From assembly GCA_027083115.1 (NCBI GenBank), contig JALWQN010000119.1:1-6082 (forward strand): 6,082 nt of DNA. The letters run 5' to 3'. Below are positions 1-5,853 of this stretch, piece by piece. The notes below the pieces were generated by a model. The model had not been told where the DNA came from. It ran no database searches and worked only from the letters and a program-made list of their open reading frames with translations. The stretch is from Desulfurococcales archaeon (lineage in GTDB: Archaea; Thermoproteota; Thermoprotei_A; Sulfolobales; NBVN01). Position 1 is the stretch's first letter; the number at the start of each line of letters is the position of its first letter. A program made the translations under genes and the position numbers.

Positions 1-54
1 CTAACTCCTCGTAATATAAATTCGATGACAGAATAAACATTAAACGCTATTCAC

Positions 55-530
55 TTATTTTGGGTACTTAAAGTATTTTGATAACCGAGAAACTTTGGAG
101 TCTAGATATTTAAGTATCAAGGTATATACTGATGCCGTGTGTTTATCAAGACCTACTTCTTTCCTTAACTTCTCTTCAATCTTTGAAGTATATGCTGGGT
201 TCGCGAGAAACCTTAAACAGTACTTCATAGGCATTACTATTGCATATTGTATAAGCTTCTTCTTAGAGAATCTTATTATCTTACGGTTTGCTGGCTGCTT
301 CCTGTGTATCTACTTTTCTTAATTCTATTCAAATCCTCAAATAATACAATACTTGTACCATCATGGTAGGCGGGCTACATAGAAGAAAAAGTAGAATGAA
401 CCCGTGCATTATTACTAAAATAACGAAAATACTCAAAATATCATGCACGAACAAACACCATGCTTATAAATCCTTCATACAATATCTCACTAATCTCTAT
501 ATTGTACCTCACTAACTCATTAAGTAGCTC
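55..530 (-). pseudogene. Decayed IS605-type TnpB/OrfB-like transposon protein (relic)
   Basis: Read on the minus strand, one frame from 530 to 279 gives a protein-like stretch interrupted by stops at 441-443 (TGA) and 375-377 (TAG), and ended by TAA at 276-278. It includes ELLNELVRYN, YFEYFRYFSNNARVHS and then SIVLFEDLNRIKK (about 321-350). EDLN resembles the RuvC-II glutamate motif of TnpB proteins. A second frame, open from 309 down to a stop at 55-57, continues with NRKIIRFSKKKLIQY, NPAYTSKIEEKL and GLDKHTASVYTL, which resembles the C-terminus of zinc-finger-less TnpB-like proteins. One frameshift between about 280 and 312 would join the halves. The distance between the N-terminal part and EDLN is short, and no RuvC-I aspartate motif is seen, so an internal deletion is likely. 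The last intact piece from ATG 234 is 59 codons. No tnpA or transposon ends are recognised. The family assignment is from motif memory and was not searched. Confidence 0.62.
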
Positions 531-533
531 CTA

Positions 534-742
534 TTTACATAAGTTACAGATTTTATTTGTTCTATCCTTTAAACACAAAAGTATTCTTTACTGAAAAGAT
601 TAGGACTCAAATAAATGTCTTAAAGAACATGCGAAAACATATTTTGTAGAACCTCTTTAACACTAAATTTACAATGTATTTCCAGAATTCTTCAATAAAT
701 TTATTTAATTTTCTGAATAAATTATTTATCGGGTGATTCTGG
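534..742. other. AT-rich intergenic stretch upstream of the KaiC-like gene
   Basis: No convincing coding region is seen on either strand. The minus-strand open frame that crosses 607-855 overlaps the start of the KaiC-like gene and looks like its shadow. The last 50 bases hold the promoter elements described separately. Confidence 0.5.
694..729 (+). promoter_or_regulatory. Putative promoter with tandem AT-rich repeat upstream of KaiC-like gene
   Basis: AATAAATTTATTTA at 694-707 is followed by AATAAATTATTTAT at 716-729, a near-direct repeat with a 22-bp offset. The first copy contains a perfect 12-bp palindrome (694-705). An archaeal TATA-like element near 698-711 would place the transcription start around 728-733, giving a leader of 10-15 bases. 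The transcription start is inferred. Confidence 0.4.
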
Positions 743-1492
743 ATGGTGGAGAGAATTACTACAGGAATTCCTGGAATGGATGAGCTCCTAAATGGAGGTA
801 TACCGAAACGCAACATCGTTCTGATTTCTGGAGGGCCAGGAACAGGTAAGACCATATTCAGTCAGCAATATCTCCATCAGGGCTTACTTAAAGGGGAGCC
901 AGGAGTTTATGTAGCTTTAGAAGAGCACCCAGTACAGGTTAGGAGGGAAATGGCTGAATTCGGTTGGAATATCAGGAGGTATGAAGATGAAGGACTATTT
1001 GCTGTTGTGGATGCTTTCACGAGCGGAATAGGCGAGGCAGCTAAACGAGAGAAATACATAGTGACAGATGTCGATGACTTTGGCGAATTCGTTGATGTAG
1101 TTAAGCAAGCCATTAAAGACACTAAAGCCGTTAGGGTAGTTGTTGATTCAGTATCCACCCTCTATATCACGAAACCTTCAGTCGCTAGAGGGTTATTAAT
1201 GAATTTAAAGAGAGTTTTAGCAGGTTTAGGAACCACAGCTCTACTTGTATCTCAAGTGAGCGTAACGGAAAGAGGTTTTGGGGGACCAGGCGTAGAACAC
1301 GCAGTTGACGGTATAATAAGGTTAGACCTAGATGAGGTTGAGGGCGAGCTGAAAAGATCTCTAATAATCTGGAAGATGAGAGGAACTAGTCATGATATGA
1401 GGAGGCATCCCTTCGACATAACTGACAAGGGAATAATCGTGCACCCAGATAAAGTAGTTAAAGTTAAAAGATTCGGTCTTGAAATCACGTAA
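743..1492 (+). CDS. KaiC/RadA-like RecA-superfamily ATPase, single domain
   Basis: This is a 249-residue single-domain ATPase of the archaeal KaiC-like (RadA paralogue) family. The N-terminus carries the usual TGIPGMDELLNGGIP lead-in (7-21). Walker A is GGPGTGKT at residues 30-37. The tandem glutamates at 60-61 match the catalytic Glu pair of KaiC domains, and Walker B is VVVDS at 132-136. The C-terminal KMRGTSHDMRRHPFDI...KGI segment is the conserved KaiC tail. It has no second KaiC domain, membrane segment or DNA-recombinase N-terminal domain, so it is neither a clock KaiC nor the main recombinase. The ATG at 743 is preceded by GGTGAT at 732-737, and an in-frame TGA at 734 rules out a longer protein. 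Archaeal proteins of this type bind and hydrolyse ATP; their cellular role is poorly defined, with DNA repair and signalling both suggested. The HTH regulator gene follows 82 bases downstream on the same strand. Family identity is firm; function is not. Confidence 0.9.
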   Translation: MVERITTGIPGMDELLNGGIPKRNIVLISGGPGTGKTIFSQQYLHQGLLKGEPGVYVALEEHPVQVRREMAEFGWNIRRYEDEGLFAVVDAFTSGIGEAAKREKYIVTDVDDFGEFVDVVKQAIKDTKAVRVVVDSVSTLYITKPSVARGLLMNLKRVLAGLGTTALLVSQVSVTERGFGGPGVEHAVDGIIRLDLDEVEGELKRSLIIWKMRGTSHDMRRHPFDITDKGIIVHPDKVVKVKRFGLEIT

Positions 1493-1508
1493 TTAATTTC
1501 ACCAAAAA

Positions 1509-1540
1509 TTATAAAATCTGGTAAAAATTTTTATAAATCT
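1509..1540 (+). promoter_or_regulatory. Tandem TATA-like elements upstream of the HTH regulator gene
   Basis: TTATAAAATCT (1509-1519) and TTATAAATCT (1531-1540) form a near-direct repeat offset by 22 bp. The second is a good crenarchaeal TATA box, TTTTTATAAATC at 1528-1539. It would start transcription near 1562, just upstream of the ATG at 1575. This suggests the regulator gene has its own promoter. The T-run at 1528-1532 could also help end the KaiC-like transcript. Confidence 0.45.
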
Positions 1541-1574
1541 CCTTAATATATTATTATAATGGGTGTGATGAAGT

Positions 1575-2138
1575 ATGACTGAAATTCCTCTTAAACCTGT
1601 AGGAAAGAGTGACATAAAGAAGCTCGAAACAGCGTTGATATTCGGGACACTATTTAGGCCTGACGTAATAGAGAGAATAAAGAACGCCGAAGACAGGCTT
1701 ACATGGCTTGATTCGCTAGTTGTTGCGGCTGCTGCCATAGCTAGGGAGAAGGCTGGGTATACCGTAAGGATGATTGCTGATGAAGTAGGTAGGAGTGAGG
1801 CAACAGTTAGGAACCACCTAGAAGGTAAAACTGAAGCTGGCAAATTAGTGAGAGAAACGCTAAGAGTTATTGCTGAAGCTGGAGGGAAGCTCGAGCTGAA
1901 GTTACCTCCTGAACTAACTAGTGCGCCAAAAGAGGAGGGGAACGAAAAACTGAAGAAAGAGATTGAAGAAGTCCGCGAAAAAGTTATGGAAGCTAAGGAA
2001 GATGTTGAGAAAACACTGAGACGTGTTAGTGAGGAACTTGGTGTTCTCCAACAAAACCTAGAGGAGCTCTTGCAGGTCATAAACAAGGAGAAAACAACAA
2101 AATCTAGTAATCCAGTAAATATAAAATCCAAGCTTTGA
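1575..2138 (+). CDS. Predicted HTH transcriptional regulator with C-terminal coiled coil (COG1318-like)
   Basis: This 187-residue protein is probably a DNA-binding regulator. A helical N-terminal region (11-60, with an alanine-rich helix at about 49-58) leads into a helix-turn-helix at about 61-86: GYTVRMIADEVGRSEATVRNHL, in which RSEATVRNHL is the likely recognition helix. After a proline-rich linker (111-120), residues 121-172 are charged and heptad-like (EKLKKEIEEVREKV, then LGVLQQNLEELLQVI), so it should dimerise or bind a partner by a coiled coil. The tail is basic and polar. The layout matches my memory of the archaeal COG1318 regulator family. The chosen ATG has GTGAT at 1565-1569 as a weak ribosome site. 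An out-of-frame ATG at 1568 gives only MKYD before a stop. Its position after the KaiC-like ATPase suggests a shared pathway, which is inference. Its DNA target is unknown. Confidence 0.8.
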   Translation: MTEIPLKPVGKSDIKKLETALIFGTLFRPDVIERIKNAEDRLTWLDSLVVAAAAIAREKAGYTVRMIADEVGRSEATVRNHLEGKTEAGKLVRETLRVIAEAGGKLELKLPPELTSAPKEEGNEKLKKEIEEVREKVMEAKEDVEKTLRRVSEELGVLQQNLEELLQVINKEKTTKSSNPVNIKSKL

Positions 2139-2232
2139 TGTAAAACCTAAGGTTAATAAAATGATTTAGGGGTAACATGCTCTTCACCCTCATGTTTTTA
2201 TTCAGGTAACTCAAGTAAGTTATGGGCTTAAC
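2139..2232 (+). promoter_or_regulatory. Intergenic region: possible weak terminator and promoter of the threonine synthase gene
   Basis: AACCTAAGGTT at 2144-2154 is a small palindrome. AGGG (2168-2171) can pair with CCCT (2187-2190), and the run TTTTT follows at 2195-2199, so termination of the regulator transcript here is possible. The same GTTTTTATTC stretch (2194-2203) is a TATA-like box that would start transcription near 2224. That would make the downstream TTG-initiated gene nearly leaderless. Both readings are inferred. Confidence 0.35.
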
Positions 2233-3315
2233 TTGAGCAATTTTGTGTTTAAGGACTTGGTTCTGAAGTGTCATAAGTGCGGTAAGGAATATGAACCAAA
2301 GCCAGGACTCTATAGATGTCCTAAGTGCGGAGAACCCCTCTTAGTTGAAAGCAAAACAGAATTCATTCATCCGTCACTGAAGAAATTCTCTTTGGGAGAA
2401 GGAGGGAGTCCACTAATAAATAGGGGTAAGTTCTACTTCAAACTCGAGTATCTTAATCCAACAGGCTCCTTCAAAGATAGAGGAGCAGCAACAGTGATCT
2501 CATACCTCCTAAGTTCAGGAGAAAGTAAAACACTTATTGAGGACTCTTCTGGAAATGCAGGCATAGCTTACTCCTGCTACGGTAATGCAGCAGGATTTAA
2601 AGTCAAAATATATGTCCCTTCAGACGTGCCAGAAGGGAAATATGCTATAATGAGGGGTTGTGGATCTGAAGTAATTAGGGCTGGTACCCGTAATGATGCC
2701 CACAAGGCTGCCTTAAATGATTCTGAAGGAATTTATGTGGGCCATACAATCAATCCTTACTTTATTGAAGGAACTAAAGCAATAGCAAAAGAGCTACTTA
2801 AGGAACTTGGTGGAAAGAGGCTTAAAGAATCAACAATTTTTGTCCCAGTAGCAAGCGGTACCTTAATGCTGGGGTTATGGAAAGGGCTTAAGGAACTCCT
2901 CAATGCTAACGAAATTACTGAGCTCCCCAAGGTTGTTGCAGTCCAGGCATGCGGTTATGATTACCTGTCCTCATTAGGTACACTAAAAGTAAGCAGATTA
3001 TCTTGCGGGGGAGAGAAAACACACTTCGCGGATGCTTTAAGGCTCACTAAAGGGGAAAGAGGGCATCAAACCTTCGAGGCAATTAAGGAACTGAGTGGGG
3101 AATTAGTTGTTGTTGGGGATTCTGCTGCTGAAGAATCTTATAGAGAATTAGTTAAGTCAGGTTTCTTAATTGAGCCGACAAGCTCACTTGCTTATGCTGC
3201 GGCAAAGCGCTACATGAATGAAGGCCTAATTAATTACGCTGTTGTACCATTAACAGGCTCTGGACTTAAGTACATTCCAGTAGAGCATAAGTTATGGAAA
3301 ATACTGGGTGTCTGA
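2233..3315 (+). CDS. thrC: Threonine synthase family PLP enzyme with N-terminal zinc ribbon
   Basis: This 360-residue enzyme is predicted to convert O-phospho-L-homoserine to L-threonine with pyridoxal phosphate. Residues 13-32 form a zinc ribbon (C13-x2-C16 ... C29-x2-C32), common in archaeal threonine synthases. The fold-type-II core has LGEGGSPL (54-61) and NPTGSFKDRG (75-84), with K81 as the PLP-binding lysine. It also has the phosphate-binding SSGNAG loop (105-110) and a C-terminal PLTGSGLKY motif. The TTG start at 2233 is preferred because the frame upstream holds no ATG, GTG or TTG before a stop at 2173. A GTG at 2245 would also keep the zinc ribbon. There is no strong ribosome site, which fits a nearly leaderless message. 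It converges on moaC with an 18-base gap. No other threonine genes are visible, so a related PLP enzyme (threonine-synthase-like, cysteate-synthase-like) cannot be fully excluded. Confidence 0.82.
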   Translation: MSNFVFKDLVLKCHKCGKEYEPKPGLYRCPKCGEPLLVESKTEFIHPSLKKFSLGEGGSPLINRGKFYFKLEYLNPTGSFKDRGAATVISYLLSSGESKTLIEDSSGNAGIAYSCYGNAAGFKVKIYVPSDVPEGKYAIMRGCGSEVIRAGTRNDAHKAALNDSEGIYVGHTINPYFIEGTKAIAKELLKELGGKRLKESTIFVPVASGTLMLGLWKGLKELLNANEITELPKVVAVQACGYDYLSSLGTLKVSRLSCGGEKTHFADALRLTKGERGHQTFEAIKELSGELVVVGDSAAEESYRELVKSGFLIEPTSSLAYAAAKRYMNEGLINYAVVPLTGSGLKYIPVEHKLWKILGV

Positions 3316-3333
3316 GTAAGGTTTTTGCTTAAA
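3316..3333 (+). terminator. T-rich end of thrC between convergent genes
   Basis: The 18-base gap between the convergent threonine synthase and moaC stops contains TTTTT at 3322-3326. A short T-tract just after a stop is typical of archaeal factor-light termination. No hairpin is evident, and transcripts from both sides may overlap here. Confidence 0.3.
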
Positions 3334-3795
3334 TTACCTATTCAATAGCCCCTTAATTTTCTTCGTTACTTTGATATATTTTATTTCTGTGCCAGGGTAT
3401 TGACCTAACTTGTCTTTCTCATACTTCTTAACCATATCCCAGATATTCAGCAAAGCTATTGAGACCCCAGTCAATGCCTCCATCTCGACACCTGTTTTAG
3501 CTGTTGTTTTAACTGTAACCATAACTTTAATTCCTTCATCGAGAACCTCATACTTGGTTTCTACGTGAGTTATTGGTATATTGTGGGTTAATGGCAAAAG
3601 CTCAGGAACTTTCTTGACACCAAGCAGAGTAGCTATGGTGGATGCTGAAAACACGTCTCCTTTCTCAATACTTCCTTCCTTAATTCGTTCGATAGTGGAT
3701 TTCTTGAGTTTAATGAATCCCTCAGCAATCGCCTCCCTAAAAACCACTTCCTTCTCACTTATATCAACCATCCTAACTCCTTTTTCAGGCCTCAT
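3334..3795 (-). CDS. moaC: Cyclic pyranopterin monophosphate synthase MoaC
   Basis: MoaC converts the 3',8-cyclo-GTP product made by MoaA into cyclic pyranopterin monophosphate, the first stable intermediate of molybdenum/tungsten cofactor synthesis. At 153 residues it is the normal size. The sequence opens with RMVDIS (8-13). It keeps the residues known as catalytic in E. coli MoaC: K45 in EKGDVF, H71, E104 and E106 in KTGVEMEALTG, and D120 and K123 in WDMVKK. GQYP near 131-134 is typical of archaeal members. The usual LCHP around the histidine is LTHN here. The ATG at 3795-3793 overlaps the moaA stop by one base (TGATG). It has a strong AGGAGGT ribosome site at 3804-3810, eight bases away, lying within the moaA coding region, so translation is probably coupled. 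It is the last gene of the minus-strand operon. Confidence 0.95.
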   Translation of the reverse strand: MRPEKGVRMVDISEKEVVFREAIAEGFIKLKKSTIERIKEGSIEKGDVFSASTIATLLGVKKVPELLPLTHNIPITHVETKYEVLDEGIKVMVTVKTTAKTGVEMEALTGVSIALLNIWDMVKKYEKDKLGQYPGTEIKYIKVTKKIKGLLNR

Positions 3796-4763
3796 CAGGT
3801 CTTACCTCCTAAATCGTTCTTCTTATTTACGAACTTAAAGTAAGGTTCCCTTCTCTTAACGGCCTCCAGGAAGGCTTGCTTTAACCCTTCCTCATCTCTA
3901 TTCTTGATATGATCCCATGCACTCACCAAATTGTTGTTAATGAAAATGCAGGTCTTGAATTTCCCGTCTGGCGTCATCCTTAATCTAGTGCATCCAGCAC
4001 ATAAGTACGGGTTCCCGTACCCCTTAATAACTATTGCCTTATTTCCTTGAGGCAAGTAGTATATGGGCCTATTCTGGAATGGATTCACTTCTATCCTGAC
4101 GGAAATCCTTTCTAAATAACTCATTACCGGATCTACGCTCGCAACTAACTCACTATATTTTTCCTGATCCATACCTATAGGAATTAACTCGATGATATTG
4201 ATGTCTAAGCCTTTCTGGGTAGCATAATCTATCAAGCTCCTAAACTCCTGAGAATTCCATCTCAGGAAAACGTAATCCAGTTTTATTATGTGGCCGTAAT
4301 TGAGCGCCTCATCAATTCCTTCAAGAACCGGCTTAAGCCTTCCGCCAGTAATTTTATTAAACACTTCCTCCCTAAGGGAATGCAGACTCACGTTCATTCT
4401 GTCTAGGCCTGCCTCAGCTAGCCCTTTAGCGTAATGCTTCAGTAAAGAACCGTTCGTAACTATACTTACTTCGTAAGCTTTAGGTCTTATCTCACTAATA
4501 ATGTCTACAATATCTCTCCTAATTAATGGCTCACCACCAGTTAGTTTATAGTTCCTAACCCCTAATTTACGGAGTGATGAAGACAAGAACCCGTAGTCCC
4601 CAGGAGATAACTCCTTAAGTTTAGATCCACCCTTTATTCCCTCCATATGACAGAAAACACATGAGTGATTACATCTTAAGGTGACACTAACTCTTAGGGA
4701 ATCAACGGGCCTGCCGAAGTTGTCCCTAGCGATAGTACCTAAGGGAGCCGACACTAGATTCAA
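3795..4763 (-). CDS. moaA: GTP 3',8-cyclase MoaA (radical SAM)
   Basis: MoaA uses S-adenosylmethionine and two iron-sulfur clusters to convert GTP to 3',8-cyclo-7,8-dihydro-GTP, the substrate of MoaC. The 322-residue protein has the N-terminal radical SAM cluster motif C31-x3-C35-x2-C38 and the SAM-binding GGEP at 76-79. A second C-terminal cluster is formed by C255-x2-C258 ... C272, with the conserved CTRLRMTPDGK stretch. The essential Gly-Gly tail is present at 319-320, but two extra residues, Lys-Thr, follow it. Translation starts at TTG 4763-4761. That start overlaps the stop of the upstream gene as TTGA and is supported by AGGAGGT at 4771-4777, seven bases before it. The neighbours on both sides are molybdenum cofactor genes. 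Confidence 0.95.
   Translation of the reverse strand: MNLVSAPLGTIARDNFGRPVDSLRVSVTLRCNHSCVFCHMEGIKGGSKLKELSPGDYGFLSSSLRKLGVRNYKLTGGEPLIRRDIVDIISEIRPKAYEVSIVTNGSLLKHYAKGLAEAGLDRMNVSLHSLREEVFNKITGGRLKPVLEGIDEALNYGHIIKLDYVFLRWNSQEFRSLIDYATQKGLDINIIELIPIGMDQEKYSELVASVDPVMSYLERISVRIEVNPFQNRPIYYLPQGNKAIVIKGYGNPYLCAGCTRLRMTPDGKFKTCIFINNNLVSAWDHIKNRDEEGLKQAFLEAVKRREPYFKFVNKKNDLGGKT
3804..3810 (-). promoter_or_regulatory. Ribosome-binding site of moaC inside the moaA Gly-Gly codons
   Basis: AGGAGGT on the minus strand is the last base of a Leu codon plus GGA GGT, which encode the functional MoaA C-terminal Gly-Gly pair. It sits eight bases before the moaC ATG. Confidence 0.8.
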
Positions 4764-5755
4764 ATCTCCAACCTCCTTAAGTAAACGTCATGTAGTCCTC
4801 CTAAAGCAAGTTTAATAATTTCTTTCTTACTCCACTTAATGCCAGCCATAACTTTAGGTAGTAAAATATCGAGAATATTCCATTCCTTGAAGAATATAAT
4901 GCCTGAGGAAACGCCAATCACGGGTTTACCTCTCCAGTAAGCCATCATCGACATAGTGGTTGGTTTTACAGGAATACCGTAAGCAATAACCTCATCAGCA
5001 ACTTCACTAATGGCTTCATGCGTTACATCAGTCGGATCAACACTCATTCCTCCAGTTAGTATGACGCCATCAAGGGCGTTAAGCATCTTAAGAAGTTCTT
5101 CCCTAATTAACTCCTTGTTGTCTGGAAGCACCCTCTGCTTAATTACGCTACCTCCATACTTGATGACTTTTTCTCTAACTATAGGTGATGCTAAGTCCCT
5201 CACCTTGCCTTCATATACCTCTGTACCTGTAACTATAATCCCGAACCTCAGGTGTCTGAAAGCCTTAACGTTAATTACTTTCCCGCCCTTAAGTTCCTTC
5301 CTGATTGAGTCTATAGCTCCAGCCCCCACAAAGAACGGGATTAAGTCAACTATAGCTACTGCCTCACCAACAGATACACCTATTCCCGGCTTCCTAGTGA
5401 CTAAAGCAAAGTCTCCCCCCTTATTAATTAAGGTCAGGCTTTCCTCATCAACTAAAAGAACACCGTTCACAGCGGACCTGATGAGAGCTTTTCCTCCTCT
5501 TCTAGCATGGACTGCCGTCCCTTCTCCAGCCACAAGCTCAGCTAACTTAAGTACTGCCTCATCCTCGTAAATTCTTCCTGAATCCTCCTCAGAGCCCTCG
5601 TAAACGAACACGTAGTAATGACCAGCTCGCTTAAGGAGCTCCACATCCTCACCCTTAATTATGTCCCCCTTCTTTAAGGGGGTACTCATGAATTCCTGTG
5701 TTACATAAGTAACGTCATAGGCAAGCACCTTACCAACGGCTTCTTCAGCACTCAT
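4760..5755 (-). CDS. MoeA-like molybdopterin-binding protein
   Basis: This 331-residue protein belongs to the molybdopterin-binding (MoaB/MogA/MoeA) superfamily and probably acts late in molybdenum or tungsten cofactor synthesis or in its sensing. The N-terminal part (EEAVGKVLAYDVT 4-16, LKKGDIIKGEDVELLKRAG 27-45) matches the MoeA-like front domain. The C-terminal part has the domain motifs TGTEVYEGKVRD (176-187) and VILTGGMSVDPTDVT (231-245). At 331 residues it is shorter than typical MoeA (about 400), and it resembles the stand-alone molybdopterin-binding proteins of some bacteria. The loops usually reading LPG and GLPG are KPTTM (264-268) and GVSSG (281-285) here, and the C-terminus has no cysteine cluster. 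The ATG at 5755 is the first possible start after an in-frame TGA. AAGG lies too close for a good ribosome site. It is the first gene of the operon and overlaps moaA by four bases. Confidence 0.85.
   Translation of the reverse strand: MSAEEAVGKVLAYDVTYVTQEFMSTPLKKGDIIKGEDVELLKRAGHYYVFVYEGSEEDSGRIYEDEAVLKLAELVAGEGTAVHARRGGKALIRSAVNGVLLVDEESLTLINKGGDFALVTRKPGIGVSVGEAVAIVDLIPFFVGAGAIDSIRKELKGGKVINVKAFRHLRFGIIVTGTEVYEGKVRDLASPIVREKVIKYGGSVIKQRVLPDNKELIREELLKMLNALDGVILTGGMSVDPTDVTHEAISEVADEVIAYGIPVKPTTMSMMAYWRGKPVIGVSSGIIFFKEWNILDILLPKVMAGIKWSKKEIIKLALGGLHDVYLRRLEI
4771..4777 (-). promoter_or_regulatory. Ribosome-binding site deciding the moaA TTG start
   Basis: AGGAGGT on the minus strand, inside the end of the MoeA-like gene (codons for Arg-Arg-Leu), lies seven bases before TTG 4763. 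It supports the non-ATG start and coupling to the upstream gene. Confidence 0.75.
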
Positions 5756-5782
5756 TACCTTAATGGCCAGTCAAAACACCCG

Positions 5783-5853
5783 CTAATTACCTCTTAATAA
5801 GGTAAATAAATATAGTTGGTAAAGCATTAGACACCTCAATGAGGGGTAATTAG
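5783..5853. repeat. Inverted repeat across the divergent intergenic region
   Basis: CTAATTACC (5783-5791) and GGTAATTAG (5845-5853) are perfect 9-bp inverted copies separated by 53 bp, with CTC and GAG just inside or overlapping each arm. They flank the likely promoter of the molybdenum cofactor operon. A smaller CCTC-AAT-GAGG hairpin sits at 5834-5844. A role as an operator is inferred. Confidence 0.45.
5803..5814 (-). promoter_or_regulatory. TATA-like promoter element of the MoeA-like/moaA/moaC operon
   Basis: TATATTTATTTA on the minus strand lies about 50 bases before the first ATG of the operon. Transcription would start near 5783 with a leader of about 28 bases. A second candidate, TTATTAAG near 5794-5801, would give a shorter leader. 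No start site can be proven from sequence. Confidence 0.4.

Noticed and set aside
95..322. Plus-strand 75-codon open frame with hydrophobic stretches
   Set aside because: It starts with TTG, lacks a ribosome site and lies opposite the minus-strand TnpB-like relic, whose motifs explain the composition.
607..855. Minus-strand open frame opposite the KaiC-like start
   Set aside because: It is antisense to conserved KaiC codons including Walker A and resembles no family.
1565..1582. GTGATGA followed by CTGA, resembling C and D boxes of an archaeal guide RNA
   Set aside because: Only eight bases separate the two boxes and no C' or D box pair follows at the right distance; the site is better explained as a start region.
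1499..2131. Long serine-rich minus-strand open frame opposite the HTH regulator
   Set aside because: The Ser/Phe/Leu-rich translation is the usual shadow of a Glu/Lys-rich coding strand; the plus strand holds clear HTH and coiled-coil sequence.
2144..2154. AACCTAAGGTT palindrome after the regulator gene as an intrinsic terminator
   Set aside because: The stem is five pairs with a one-base loop and is not followed directly by a T-run, so it is not a convincing hairpin.
5010..5570. Long plus-strand open frame opposite the MoeA-like gene
   Set aside because: It is antisense to well-conserved molybdopterin-binding motifs; its Ser/Pro/Thr-rich translation is typical of a shadow.
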